From: Cheilinus undulatus
Lineage: Eukaryota > Chordata > Actinopteri > Labriformes > Labridae
Direction: 5' to 3'
NCBI RefSeq assembly: GCF_018320785.1
Contig: NC_054888.1
Span: forward strand, 22,585,938-22,649,937
DNA length: 64,000 nt
The position numbers and the translations under genes are program-made. The notes beneath the pieces were generated by a model. It saw only the letters and a program-made list of their open reading frames with translations. It made no database searches and was not told the DNA's origin. Every line of letters starts with the position of its first letter. The stretch's first letter is position 1. Shown here in pieces: positions 1 to 12,300 of the stretch.

Positions 1-32
1 AAACCAAAACAAAACAAGTTTATTTTATGATT

Positions 33-800
33 AAATATTGTTAAAATAGTTTCAAAATGCGCAGCAAAAGTGAGTCAAAACCTCTTATTCAACCTATTCT
101 AATGAGTCATCTCAAGGAAGAAGTATCCAGCTGTAATCAAGTGAGTAGTCTGCTGTTTTGCTGACAGCTGGCCCTTTAAGAAAGCCTTGTTTGATTTTTT
201 TAACTTCTAGGTGTCCTTTGCAATGAATGTATTAAGCAGTTTCATATCACAATGGCAAAATCAAACTTAAACATCTGAACACAGCAAACAATCCACAGTG
301 CCAGATGTTTAAACTTTGATTCTTGTGTACATCAAATGCTATTGTTATCTTTTTCAATACACTGGCAACAAAAATAGAAGTCCTAAGCACACAGTATTTG
401 ATTAGTTCTTGTTTTAATGCCAATAAATGCAAGCAAACTCCTGAACAAGGCTTTTATATGGCCAGCTGTCAGCAAAACAGCAGACTACTCACTAGATTAC
501 AGCCCTAATAGCCAAACACTTTAAATTAGTTCATTCTATAGTGAAATATTGTTAAAATATGCATTGAATGTTTAGGAAAAGTGAGTCAAAACCTCTTAGT
601 CAACCTATTCTATTGAGCCGTCACAGGGAAAAAGTAGCTGGCTGTGATTAAGTGAGTACTCTGCTGTTTTCCTGACAGAAGCTTAAAGACAGCCTCGTTC
701 AGGAGTTTGCCTGGATTTATTTGGCAATTAAAAACAAGAAATTTCACAATATTGTGTGCTTAGGGCTTCTAGTTTTATTGCCAGTGTAGTGAAACAGATA
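33..800. repeat. Three-copy direct and inverted duplication
   Basis: Blocks at about 33-190 and 546-700 are direct copies, sharing gtgagtcaaaacctctta and ctgctgtttt.ctgacag. A third block, about 355-510, is inverted: its reverse complement carries agtgagtagtctgctgtttt and the cttctatttttgttgccag tail found at about 765-785. The result is two overlapping imperfect inverted repeats. The actagaagtcct-type portion also resembles units of the cask intron 1 array. Confidence 0.7.
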
Positions 801-2859
801 TCAATTGTGTTTGTACAGGAATCAAAGTTTAAACATCAGGTTGAGTTGGTTGGTGTGATTGATTCTGCCATTGCAGTATGAAAATGCTCAATGTACTCAT
901 TGCAAAAGGAGCTTAGAAGTTGATGAATCAAAAAAACACGCATTTCTGTACATAACCCATGTATCAATTGACCTATCAGACAGAGCTCCGAACACACTGT
1001 CCAATCAGATGAAACCTGAGCTAGTGAACATACTTCGTGAGTAACTTGGTGCAATAAGAGAGAATGTTGAGCTATAGCTCAGTTATGATATTAAACTGGA
1101 TTAGTGTGGACATGCCCCAGAACCCAAATACCAAACGAGATGTCTAAAGAAACCTCAGCTAGCACAATGGACAGGACACACAAGCAAGTGAGGAAATGTG
1201 GGACGGAAAGACCGCGTGGTGAAAATGAACTGCATCTCCAACCTATATGGATTTAGGCGAGAGAAAATTTTACAAACAGGTACTGAGTAACACTGGCAGA
1301 AACCTCTGTCACCACTTGTAACAATCATACAAAACAACCCCTAACTGTTTGTTTTTTTAAGATCAAGATATTTGGACATAAAGACGGTGATTCTGAGTCT
1401 GATGAGGTGGCTCATGAAACTTATAAAGTGGATTTAGTTTACTGTTTTTATTTAAAACTCTTCAGATGTAGTGCTCCCACTTTTTAAATGTTCTCCTTAT
1501 ATATAAGGTAAAATAAAAACCACTTACAAATCTGTGCATACGGTTGACATGTAGTTTTGCAGGCTACAAAACATACAAAAGGGCCAGTACTTTTAAAACA
1601 CAGTGGACAGAGTTTTAATAAAGCAGGTATAACAAGCAGTGCAACTACTCAACTTCTATATTTCTCGTGCAGCTGTGATGTCAGGGTTGTGACAATATTT
1701 TTCATCTAATATAAACTTTTAAGGCAGTAAATGCAACTTTTTAAATCATAAGTGTCTTTAACATTGCACCATTCATTTTTACATGACTGTGAGGTCAATT
1801 CCTGCTAAATTTTAGCTTCATGCATGAAGCTACTTGATGTTTTTTATTTTACATAATTAAGTTCACATCAAAAACTGTTGCTTATGTATTTGCTGGATTG
1901 CAATCTGCAGATAATTAAATGTTTGATGCTCAAAAATTCAAGAAAAGGACCCCCTCTTGTTAATTATCACCCCCTTAACTGGCTACTTCACTCTGCCTGA
2001 CACCGTCTAAATTGCACAAATACAAATGCATCATTTTAGCTCTGAATTATAGCAGACAAATTTGTATCATTTAGACCTCTCTCTGTCTCTCATTTTGCAG
2101 CTTTTAGTAAAAATTGGACTGGAAAGCTCCTCCTTTATTGCATCTGTATTTTCAAATTTGTCCATCATTAAAATAAACTACACTGCATCAATGTAAAATG
2201 CAAGGTATCAAGAGTATGAAGCATTTGACAGCCTTAAATATCAACGCCACCATAAGGGTGACTAGCAATAAAAATACAGGCTTAAAATCACATGCACACA
2301 TGTCCTGCATCATGCATGCTAAACAGAAAACCATCTTCACTGTGCAAGCTTTTTATACAAGATTGGGCTGATTCAAGAGAGCAAATGAGCATTACAAGGC
2401 AACATTATGAGAAATATAAAAGAAAACACATTCAAATTAGTCAGTAGTTGTGCTACATAATTGCACCAGGCCTCCTTTACAAAGGCAACACAAGCAGATG
2501 AGGTTGTCCAGCTTTAAGCACAAGAATTACACAATTCAATTCAAGCCCAGCACTTTTACTGCATTGCACACACTCCATATTTCCTGCAAAAATAGTGCCA
2601 CAGTGCTATCTGCAGCTAATGCTAGATGTGCAGCAGCACTTCCTAGGTATCCCACACCACCTAGCGAGCACATTCGTGGATGGCCCTTCATTCCACGAGC
2701 TGTCAACAGCCCCATCTTCTCTATCTCGTGCACGGTTCAAGATAAAGCCACAATAGAGGTGCTTTGCTCTTTTGTTACACGTTGCCTGTGCCTGTTTATC
2801 ACGCAGCTCTCCGAGCACATGCAGAGACAAACCGGGGCAGTGAAACTGTAAACAAAGGA

Positions 2860-3080
2860 CACTGACAACACCTTGGTCGACACGAGGAGCACATCTTTAC
2901 AACGACCTGTGAACGTGTAGGCAACTTCAGGCACACTTTAGCTACGCAGACGGGGTACGGAGCGATAGATTCACATCAAATTGGTTTTATGGCTATCGAT
3001 GTCACTCCGCCACGTCCCGCCATCTTGGACGAGCAGCCAGCCATTAACGTTACTTGTAACGTTTGTCAACTCGTTCAGTA
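2860..3080. promoter_or_regulatory. CpG-containing intronic segment with YY1-type motif
   Basis: CG dinucleotides cluster here, unlike the AT-rich surroundings. The segment holds ccgccatcttgg (3018-3029), which reads CCAAGATGGCGG on the minus strand, the YY1 core common at vertebrate transcription starts. A minus-strand ATG in this motif opens only about 15 codons. It may be an internal promoter of kdm6a, a non-coding transcript start, or an old promoter copy. Confidence 0.3.
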
Positions 3081-3254
3081 GGAACGACACACGACCAGAA
3101 CGCACTCAGAAGTGTGTTTTATGTGAAAATAAGATGCCCTGAAAACAAAACAAAGTGTGTTAGATGCCCTTCATCAATGGAACTGCTATTTACACACGCT
3201 AACCTCAGAAAATAAACGGGTACGTTGTATTTGGTGCACCCCGAAGGCTACAAC

Positions 3255-4207
3255 TAGTGATGGGAATTTAGGCTCTTCTCAGTGAGTCGGACCATTCGGC
3301 TCGACTCAACAACATCAATCGATTCTTTCGGTTCCTAAAATGGCTCTCTGTTTTAAAATGCTGCTAAATTCGACCAAAAAAGCATATGGGTTAAAATTGG
3401 GTATTGATTTAATTGTGGTTCTTTTGACTTGATGTTGTTATGTTGTCTTTTATCTCTTATTTGGTTTCTGCTGCTTTGATTATCCGAATGTCACAAGTAT
3501 TTTGTAAACCCTCTTTAAAAGTGCTATGCAAATAAAGTTATTATTACCATAATCCTAAGTTGTCACAATGCCAGAGTTGTATAGGACTATAAATAACAAA
3601 CCATAATGCTACCTGTTACAATATCATGGCAAGAAAACAGAAATTTTATGTATTTTGAGTAACAACATTATAAAGAAATCTTCTTAACTGTACAAATACA
3701 TTGGAATACCTCATTTTGCTATCATATGTGTGTAATTCAGTTAGTGTGAGAGTGATAGCAACATTATTTTATAAGTCTACATCTCTCCATTTTTTTCATA
3801 ACACAATTACAAGTTTAGGTAAGCATGATATTTCATAGTCTATAAAAATGTTTTAAAAAATATAAGTTCCAATTAAGCTGTTTTGAAGCATATTCAATTT
3901 TACCAGTGCAACTGTAATTTAGCTTAAAGTCTGGCATAAAAAGGTCATTATTTACACTTAAGTTGTTTAATTATCAAAGATATCCTCACCATTTATGTGT
4001 GTGTTATGCTAGATATGAAGTCAGGCTTCTTTAATTTTAAATAATATACTGCTCTAGGCATATTGATAACTTTAGAATGGATTATATAAGAAAGTATGTC
4101 GACTTCCCTTTAAGGGAAAATTGCCTCGTAGATGGGAACCGAAGCCTCCCGTCTACTTACAAGAATCGGTTCTTTAAGCCGATTCGCCCGTGGACGGCTC
4201 ACCACAA
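3255..4207. mobile_element. hAT-type non-autonomous element, 953 bp
   Basis: The element is flanked by a perfect 8-bp duplication, gctacaac (3247-3254 and 4208-4215), as hAT transposases make. It starts TAGTGATGGG, and the other end read inwards is TTGTGGTGAG (7 of 10 matches). Both ends have diverged GGTTC / CGATTC blocks. No transposase is encoded; a plus-strand ORF at 4077-4310 crosses its 3' end and is not a gene. Confidence 0.75.
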
Positions 4208-4958
4208 GCTACAACGTTACTTCCATCAACGTTTTTATCCTTCGTATGAGGATAATGACTCCTCTGTGGTTGCAAGGTTGAATATAAGAGCAAGAATTGT
4301 GATAAAATAATGTTTGGGCGACATAAAACTACAATTAAAGTTCACATTAAAAATGTCTTACACAAAACGGTTACGACGTAATGTTGTTGGTGGTACACTT
4401 GCAAGGATACGTTGTATGGTTAGCTTTTCTGCTAGCAGAGAAGGGCGGTTGCCCGGCTTACATAAATGTATATGAACGTTAAGGAGTTAGTTAGATGACT
4501 AGAGGGATAACTAGGTGGCTAAGAATTATCCTGCAGGTGCATGGTCACTGTTCATCGGATGAGAGCTGCTAAATAGGAAGCTAGCTGAGTGGCTAAAGGA
4601 GGCCTTGGTCTCCTGAGCGAGTGGGCCACTGGTATTGAGGCAGGCTTGGTGCTATGAGAGCAAATTCACAGCCGTGCATGATGGGTGAGAGGTTACAGAG
4701 AGTCCTGCGGAGCAAGGTGCTGCTTAGATGTTAAATACAGTCAGTTAGATGTGCTACCTTCATCAACAGGGCCTTCGTTCTGGCGCCATCTTCATGAAGC
4801 TTCTGAAATCCAAACAGTGAGCTGCAAGCAAGAAGACAACATAGGCGGCTCAGAATCACTCGCAGGGCGGATTTCAGACATTTTCAACGTGTAAGGAGAG
4901 AAAACGATTAATTTTCAATGTGTGCGTGAGTGTGAGTGCACGGGGTTGCTGTCCCGAC

Positions 4959-5137
4959 CTGTCGATCCCGACCAAACTGTCCCTCTCCTGGGCTGTCAGT
5001 GTCGGAAAGTCCTCCTCTGTTTCACTCGCTTTTCCCGCCGCCATTTTCTTTCCCTCATCACCACCAGAAGAAGCCGAGCCGAGACTCCGAGCAGCAGCGC
5101 AGGCAGCAACGGCGACAGACACACCGCACGATTGCAT
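4959..5137 (-). CDS. kdm6a: kdm6a (UTX) coding exon 1, partial gene
   Basis: KDM6A/UTX removes methyl groups from H3K27me2/3 in the nucleus as part of the MLL3/4 (COMPASS-like) complex. Only the first 59 codons plus two bases are here. The peptide begins MQSCGVSV and continues with [14 protein letters not shown], then [13 protein letters not shown], matching the human KDM6A start ([31 protein letters not shown]) in order and spacing. The exon ends ..GACAG before GTCGGG, so a split Ser codon follows, as in the human GLD-Ser junction. The start is the ATG at 5137-5135; a second in-frame ATG lies at Met32. The TPR and JmjC domains must be on exons before position 1. Fish can have two co-orthologues (kdm6a, kdm6al), and one exon cannot tell which this is. 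It is oriented away from fundc1. Confidence 0.93.
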
Positions 5138-5520
5138 GGAAAATCGCGACGCGGGGACAAGCGGTTTGCTCCGCCGAATCAAAAAAGAAAAACTGAAGGA
5201 AACAAAATGATCAAAAACTTTTTTTCCAGGATGAAAAGATGCGATTCGATATAGTAAATCCTTTCGGGGGGGACAGAAGCGCTCTCCGGGTAGCTCCTAA
5301 AGCGTCACATTTTTCATCATAAAGTGAAACTGTGCCGCTGTATGAATGCCAATAACTCAATATAATATCCAAGATGTGAGTATTTCACAATAAAACGCGT
5401 TTCGGCCGCGGAGATAAAGTTGTTATAATTGTGTCACCCAAGCGAACCCACGCGCCGCTCTGGTAACGCCCTCTACCCCCTCTTCAGCCAATCAGACCGC
5501 CCGAAATCCACCAAATGACT
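5138..5520 (-). promoter_or_regulatory. kdm6a promoter / 5' leader, CpG-rich
   Basis: This is the CpG-rich stretch upstream of the kdm6a start, with many CG steps around 5090-5160 and 5395-5460. A CCAAT box (gccaatcag) lies near 5486-5494. Exon 1 itself holds an AAAATGGCGGC YY1-type motif around Met32 (plus-strand 5038-5049). The transcription start cannot be placed from sequence alone. Confidence 0.55.
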
Positions 5521-6280
5521 TCCCTGCTATATCATTCTTTTATCTCAAATATTCATTTTCTCCCTGCAAAACACTTTTATTTTTAATCATAATTAATCTT
5601 AAAACACATTTCCAACTATCAAATCCCTTTAGATATGTTGTATCCACATTTAGGGGTGGTTTCAGGCATTTAAAGGCCACAAGAAAAGACTAGTATGAGG
5701 CTTTTTTTGCTTTAAGCTAATAAAGAAACACAATTTAAAGCCTCTAACTTGAGGATATACTCAACTGAGAGCAAGAAATACTTCCTATTTGACTGAAAGT
5801 CACATTTAAATACAGTTTAACATGTCTCAATGCAAGGTGTAACTAAATATAAATATATGTGCACTGCAGGTGTAATATAGTGTTATTTTTGGCAGCTATA
5901 CTGAATATTAGACTGCCACTGTGGCAGCTGGATTCAGAAATCCAGCAGCTGCAAACACTTTTTTTGCCAGCCACTCTATTTTACAAGCTGCATTATTAAA
6001 TGAGGTATCATATCAGAAACAAAGGCTTAGGATATTCCATTTATAAGCAATTTAATAATAGGGAGCTTTTGCACAAATAATACGAACTGATGCAAATTTT
6101 AAACCATGCTTTTCTTTGTTCTGTACTCAACCATTCAGCGTTTGCTGTCTGTTTCCTACAGGGGCATTATAAGTTCATAGGCATTTTCCTGCATTATAAG
6201 TTTGACTTGCCAGAATTTGATCAATTTTGTGCATTTTCTGCAGTCTTGTATTTGCTGCTTTTGCTGCCTTTTTGTCTCTT
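5521..6280. other. AT-rich intergenic DNA, nothing recognised
   Basis: This lies between the kdm6a promoter and the TTTTTGCCAC repeat. I see no exon, RNA gene or bounded element. Confidence 0.6.
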
Positions 6281-6284
6281 GTGA

Positions 6285-8130
6285 CCTATTTTGCCACTTC
6301 TTAACCACTTCATCATTTTTACCATCCATTTGACCAATTATTAGCCAATTTGAACACATTAATGCCATTTTAACCAAATGTTCCCAATCTTTTACCACTT
6401 TTCACCACGTATTTGTGTTAAATCTTGCCACTTTTTAACCACTTTTCACCATTTTGACCATCCATTTTTGTCACTTTTTCTTTTCTTAACCCAGATTTGC
6501 TGCTTTAACCTTTTTTCCACCTTTTAATTTCTTTCCATCTCTGTTTCAAACCATTTTTGCCACATTTGTTTCCAAATTCAACCCATTGTTGCCACTTTTT
6601 AATCACCTTTTGGCATTTTACCATGCATTTTTTTCCTGTTTTCCTGTCTTAACCCATATTTGCAGCTTTATGCCTTTTTATGTCTTTCAAAACACGTTGA
6701 CACTTTTTAACCACTTCTCCCCATTTTAACTGCCCATTTTGACCAATTCTTAGTCAATTTTTTGCCACATTGATTACATGTATTACATGTATGTATTTAA
6801 CCAAATTTTGCCACTCTTTAACCCATTTTCACCATTTATTTTTGCCAAGTTTTTACACTTTTGACCCTTTATTGCCTGTAATACCCCAGTTTTGCCACTT
6901 TTTAACCGCTTTTCACCAGTATTATGGCCCCTTTTCCCCACTGTTTTCCTTTCTCATTTTACACTTGCAGCTTTATCTCTTTTTTATCTCTTCTAAGCCA
7001 TTTTTGCTACTTTAAATCACATTGATACTTTTTAACAACTTTTAATCAGTTTTACTGCCCATTTTGACCATTTTTTTGCCACACACTTTTGCCACTCTTA
7101 ACCAAATTTCATCACTCTTTAACCACTTTTCACAACTTATTTATGCATATTTTTGCCGCTCTTAACCCATTCTTGCCTATTATACCCAATTTTTGCCACT
7201 TCTTAACTGCTTTTTTCCAAATATTTCTGCCAGTTTTTTTCCACTCTAAACCCAGATTTGGTGCTTTATCCATTTTTCCATCCTTCCACTTTTTAACCTC
7301 TTTCTATCACTTTCAGCAACCATTTTTGCCTCATTTGTTACCACGTTAAACCCACTCTTTTACTGCTTTTCACCTGTTTTTTTCACCCATTTTAACCTAT
7401 TTTTCACAATTTTTTTTAACCACATTGAACACATTGATACCACTCTTAACCAAATTTTTCGCTCTTTAACCACTTTTCACCATTTATTTCTGCCAATTTT
7501 TCCCACTCTTAACCCATTCTTGTCTATTATACCATAGTTTTGACACTTTTTAACCACTTTTCACCATTTTACTGCCCATTTAAGCACTTGTTCTTATCTA
7601 TCCCAGATTTGCTGCTTTATTCTTTTTCCACCCTTCCACCATTTAACCTCTTTCCATCACTGGTTCAGACCATTTTCAGCATATTTGTTTAAACCTATTG
7701 TTGCCACTTTTTAACCACTTTTCACATTTTTTACTGTACATTTTTGCCACAGTTTTCCTTTCTTAACCTATTTTTGTAGCTTTATCCCCTTGTCTCTGTT
7801 TTTCAACCAATTTTTGCTAATTAAAATCACTGACACATTTTAATCACTTTTCACCATTTTTACTGCCCATTTTTACCAATTTTTCACCAACTTTTTGCCA
7901 CATTGAACACATTTTTGTCTTTTTTATACAAATTTTTTCCACTTTCATTACTTGTCACCAAATATTTCTGCCAATTTTTGCCACTCATAACCCATTCTTG
8001 CTTATTATACCCAATTTTTGCCACCTTTTAACCCACTTTTCATCATTTTTACCTTCCATTTTTGTCACCTTAAGCCATTTTTTGCCACCAGTAGCTAAGT
8101 TTTGCTACTTCTGACACACTTTTTCCAGTT
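6285..8130 (+). repeat. TTTTTGCCAC-type degenerate tandem repeat
   Basis: Short T-rich phrases recur throughout: tttttgccactttttaacc, acttttcaccatttt and actgcccattttgacc. A landmark, the type cagatttgctgctttat, recurs near 6490, 6655, 6965, 7250, 7605 and 7770, giving irregular larger steps of about 165 and 285-355 bp. The plus-strand ORFs within (6770-7015, 7089-7349) are by-products of composition. Reverse-strand relatives occur at 54.19-54.70 and 58.65-58.74 kb. Confidence 0.8.
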
Positions 8131-8134
8131 TGCC

Positions 8135-9240
8135 CATTTATTTTGCAATTATTTAACTATTTTATACAATTCACTTTATTTTCCAGCATGCTGACATTTG
8201 TGCACATCGTGGCTTGGCCAGAAAGTCATACATTACTTTCCTAATGGTGTAGTTCAGTTCGCCCATCCACATTGTTAACATTCCAAATTAAAAGGCTATT
8301 CTGTTTCAAGAAAATGGGTTTACATCTTAAAAATCCCATATTGTACTACAACATGAATAAATAAATACAATTCATTCTGTTGCTTTGATAACAGTGGATG
8401 TTATTCAGGTCAGTTATAAAAAATGTTTATCACAGATTTATTTTATAGTGGACTGTGATTTTCCTGACCTTCGGACCCCCCTTTCTGCTAGGCCCCAGAA
8501 AGCTCTCCCCTTTATTTGAGCGGCCTTGCTGGTGGATCAACACTGTCGAGTAATTCCAACACTGAAGACCATTTCACTCAGGATAGAGTTAAAGGCATGT
8601 AGAGCATAACATCTCTGCTTCTGCAAAAAAAAGGTATTAAATTGTTATTTTGAAATATTCTACAATTTGAAAATTGTGGTAGGACATATTTCGGTTTAAT
8701 CTAAATTTTGATAAATTGCCCATCCCTAATTAAAACTAACATTCTTGATTTTTAAAATGTATTGTGTGCCATTTTGCTAACAGAAATCAGCTCCTTTATA
8801 GATTTCAGGTTTCAATTTGTCTTAATTTGTTTAATGAGGGCTTTTTGTGGGACCCACCCCTCAGCGAAGGGGGCCAAGGGTCTTTGAAAGGCAATCTTTG
8901 GATGATTAAAGTCTATTTTCATACCTTTTTTGCACCGTAGCCTCCATTTACACTTTAAATATGCAATTTAGTTAATACAACAGTATTACTAAAATAGGTT
9001 TCAATGGATACCTCACAAAGCCCACAGGATCTATGCCATGTTTTAAATATCCAGGTTTATTGTAGTTTATTTTCCCAGAAGGTGCAATAATTTCAAAATA
9101 AAATTTGACATATTTCTTTACGTCCTGACCGCGATTTCTTTTAATTTATTTATTTGCTAGCTCTCATATTTTTAAAATGATAATTTTAATATCTTCCTTA
9201 AATGAAGAAAAGTTGTATTATTTTCGCAGTTATGATGTTA
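8135..9240. other. Intergenic DNA, nothing firmly recognised
   Basis: The stretch is AT-rich. A short G/C-rich patch (about 8465-8530, ggccccagaaag) looks like a terminus of a degraded element but has no partner I can pair with it. Confidence 0.5.
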
Positions 9241-9338
9241 AACTGCCGAGAGCTTTCAACTGACGTGGCACGCATCATCATAATGTGGGCGTGGCTTAGC
9301 TTTGTCAACATCCTAGTGACATAACCAGACTCTCCAAA
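9241..9338 (+). promoter_or_regulatory. fundc1 proximal promoter / leader
   Basis: This sits just upstream of the fundc1 ATG. The sequence ccaaaatggcgac (9334-9346) carries an AAAATGGCG YY1-type core overlapping the start codon, an arrangement seen at many short-leader vertebrate genes. No TATA box is visible. Confidence 0.45.
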
Positions 9339-9363
9339 ATGGCGACGGTGGATAACAGAGAAG
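9339..9363 (+). CDS. fundc1: fundc1 exon 1 (coding)
   Basis: The exon encodes MATVDNRE plus the first base of codon 9, with donor G|GTTAGT. The MAT start matches human FUNDC1. Intron 1 (9364-11507) is AT-rich with diverged internal copies (attataaagcct at about 10563 and 10850) and no recognised element. Confidence 0.9.
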
Positions 9364-12300
9364 GTTAGTGAATCGGTTAGAAACCTTAAAGGCCTTCTTA
9401 CTACGAATTAAAACGACTTTTACATCTTTTTACAGGGTGGAGATAATTTTGGATGCTTTTCATACTCATTCGCCTTTTTAAATCGTGAAAAGAATTCTCG
9501 TTTTATGCACTTTAATGGATTGGTAGCCATTTGGCGCTAGCATGCTAATGTTAGCTTCCCAATTAATTTGTATGGGATAAAGCTGCTCTTGGAGCTTCTA
9601 GCCGTATAACCGACTTCACAATAAGCTTATTAGCTTTGATAGGTCACCTTTGGGTTTGGTTTAAACATTTATTTTAAACGGCACGTCTTCAAGTTAAGTT
9701 CTAGTATATTCACATCGATGTTTTGAATAGAGAGGAGACTTTCAGATGAGGACGGCAATAGTAGCCCCCCTATGAAAATGTCTTTTTTTAGCCATTTCTC
9801 AAGTAGTGTAAAACAGAGCAAAGTTTTTTTTCTCCCTTGTTTTATTTTTGATGCTTATATTATATTATTTTGCACACAGAAACAATATTACTTCACAAAA
9901 ACTACCAGGGTCTTAATTAGTAGCCCCCTTTAGAAGTGACTTTTCTGTTGAGCCATAGCTCAAACCAATGATGGGCTTTAACCTTGTAATGCTTAAAACT
10001 CGTTCAGGGTTCTCCCATATCCTTAAAAAGTCTGAACTAGTGCCAAACCTGTATGGATATTCGTGTCCGATACTGATACTTAGGAATAAAAAAATCTAAT
10101 AGCTGATATACTGGAGGATTAAGTTTTTAAAAATAAATTTTAACCCTTTTGTTTGTTTGGGCCACGTGTTTGTTGTTCTTGAGGATCAAATGTGACCCAC
10201 ATTGGTTTCACTGTTTTTAAAATATGATAACATAAAGTGTCTGTTATTTCTGTATTGGGCTACATTGTTTTCTCTAACTCCATTTAACCTTATTAACAAT
10301 ACTTATGAAATTTGTTTATTAAATGTATGATCATTATGCCTCACTCACATGAGATTATTTATCATTTATTTAGTTTTAAAATAGTAATGTTGATATTTTA
10401 TCTTCTTTAGTTATTTTTACAGGAAAAGTTGATGAATAAAGACTGTTATGTCTTAAATTTTAGTTATAAAAAATGTTAAAACCATACATATATTTTAAAT
10501 GGTAGCAAATAATCACACTTATCACCCTCGTGGGCCAAAAATTATCCAGTCTGGTTTGCCTCATTATAAAGCCTATGCTCATTTTATCACCCATGTTTGT
10601 GTTAAGATTTTTTACCCAATTATATTCTAAGTCATTCACACAACTCATGAACTTCTTAAATGATTTTTAGTCATTGTCTGTGTACTTCTGTGTCTAAAAT
10701 TAGGCCTTAACATTTCATGATGGATTAGCACCAACAGGTCCCTTTCAAAGTATTAGTATTAAGTATAAGTATCAATTCTTTTTAGCACTGACAGCCATAT
10801 TCACAATTTTAACCCTCAAAGGCCAAAACTGACCCAGTTAGTTTGTCTTATTATAAAGCCTGAGATTTGTCATATAATGCTCTGTTAAATCTACGTAGCG
10901 GATTTTACTCCAAATGTTATTCTTGTTTTTGAATTGTTGCTTAATGATCTGGTTTGGATTTAATTCTAGCCCCCTTTTTAGTGTGAAATTAGCACAAATT
11001 CTGGATTAATTTGGATCATTATAATCCTGGTAGTCAGGACAATCACATGCTCTATCTGACTGATCTGATCCTTTTACAAATAACAGATAAAAAATGGACA
11101 AATAATAAAAGCACAGAAAACTGTGTTTTTATATGCATGTTTTTATATAAAAACAGAGTTCTATGAATTCATTTCAGTTAGGATTTCAAAAAGACAGAAA
11201 AACTGACCTACATCAGCTGTTAAGTAAAACCTTTCACCCCATAACAGCCCCAAGTCATTTTTGACCTGATATAAATTTTTATAAAACCCCCATAATTCAA
11301 CGTAAGGACTGATCATGTAGGGTATTTGCAGAGTGTCTGTTAGCCTCACAAAAGAATTCAGTTTAGACTTGTTGAAGTGAAGTAAAATTAAAGTTCATAG
11401 AGGGGCCAGTCATTTCACCCTCATCTGTACATGTCTATCTTGAAGGACTTTTGGAGCTAAACTGAAAGCATTTTGATTTGTTCCTTTGCCTTTTTTTCCA
11501 ACAACAGCGGGTCAGGATGACCCAGAGAGTGAAGATGAGGTTTATGAGGTGGTCGACCTGACAGAATATGCACGGAGGCACCAGTGGTGGAGCCGGGTGT
11601 TTGGGAGCAACTCAGGCCCGATTGCTGAGAAGTATTCAGTGGCTACGCAGATCATGATGGGAGGAGTGACCGGATGGTAGGACTCTGGCATCTGAATCAG
11701 CAAAAGCTGACCCAGAAAAACACATTACACATCTTTTAAAGATTTCATACAGTTTGTTAGAAGAAATACCACTTGTGCAGCAGACAAGATGTGAAAGCAA
11801 AGGATGCACATAATAACTGGAGTTCTTTTCATACATCTAGGTGTGCTGGCTACCTTTTCCAAAGAGTTGGGAAGATTGCTGCGACTGCTGTTGGGGGAGG
11901 ATTCCTTCTTTTACAGGCAAGAGCACCCTCTAAGCTTTACGTACCCTCAGTCATGACATATTACCTGCACATTTATTGCATCAAAAGCCATTTTTGCCTT
12001 TGGATAAGTCACATTAAAATTCCAAACGCAAGATCTTGCCTAAATATCCACCATGTTGCTTAGAATTATGTGCTAAACATTTCTAGGGAAAGGACTGCTG
12101 GATATCTTGTTAAGGGGAACTTATTTTACCCCTTTAAGACAAGTTTATATTGGTCTCAGAGGTCCCAAAATATGCCTGTGAAGTCTGTAGCTAAAAAAAA
12201 ACACTCTAGTATTGGATTTTTGTATGTCAAAAAAAAACAACCTCTTTTTCAGCCCTAATAAGAACAAGCTGTTTCTGTGTCTGTGGCTTTCAATGTTACT

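Larger units (their letters stand above)
1..4958 (-). other. kdm6a intron 1 (part)
   Basis: This is non-coding sequence downstream of the kdm6a exon 1 donor. I searched the minus strand for the next conserved peptide (the RLFGF type in human KDM6A) and did not see it. The intron holds a dispersed duplication at 1-800, a hAT-type element at 3255-4207 and a CpG-containing segment near 2.9-3.1 kb. The stretches 900-2850 and 4216-4900 show nothing else I can name. Confidence 0.75.

Noticed and set aside
2450-2934. Overlapping ORFs on both strands in kdm6a intron 1
   Set aside because: None shows family resemblance; the minus-strand frames near the YY1 motif do not continue the kdm6a protein.
4077-4310. 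77-codon plus-strand ORF
   Set aside because: It crosses the 3' border of the hAT element and has no recognisable motif.
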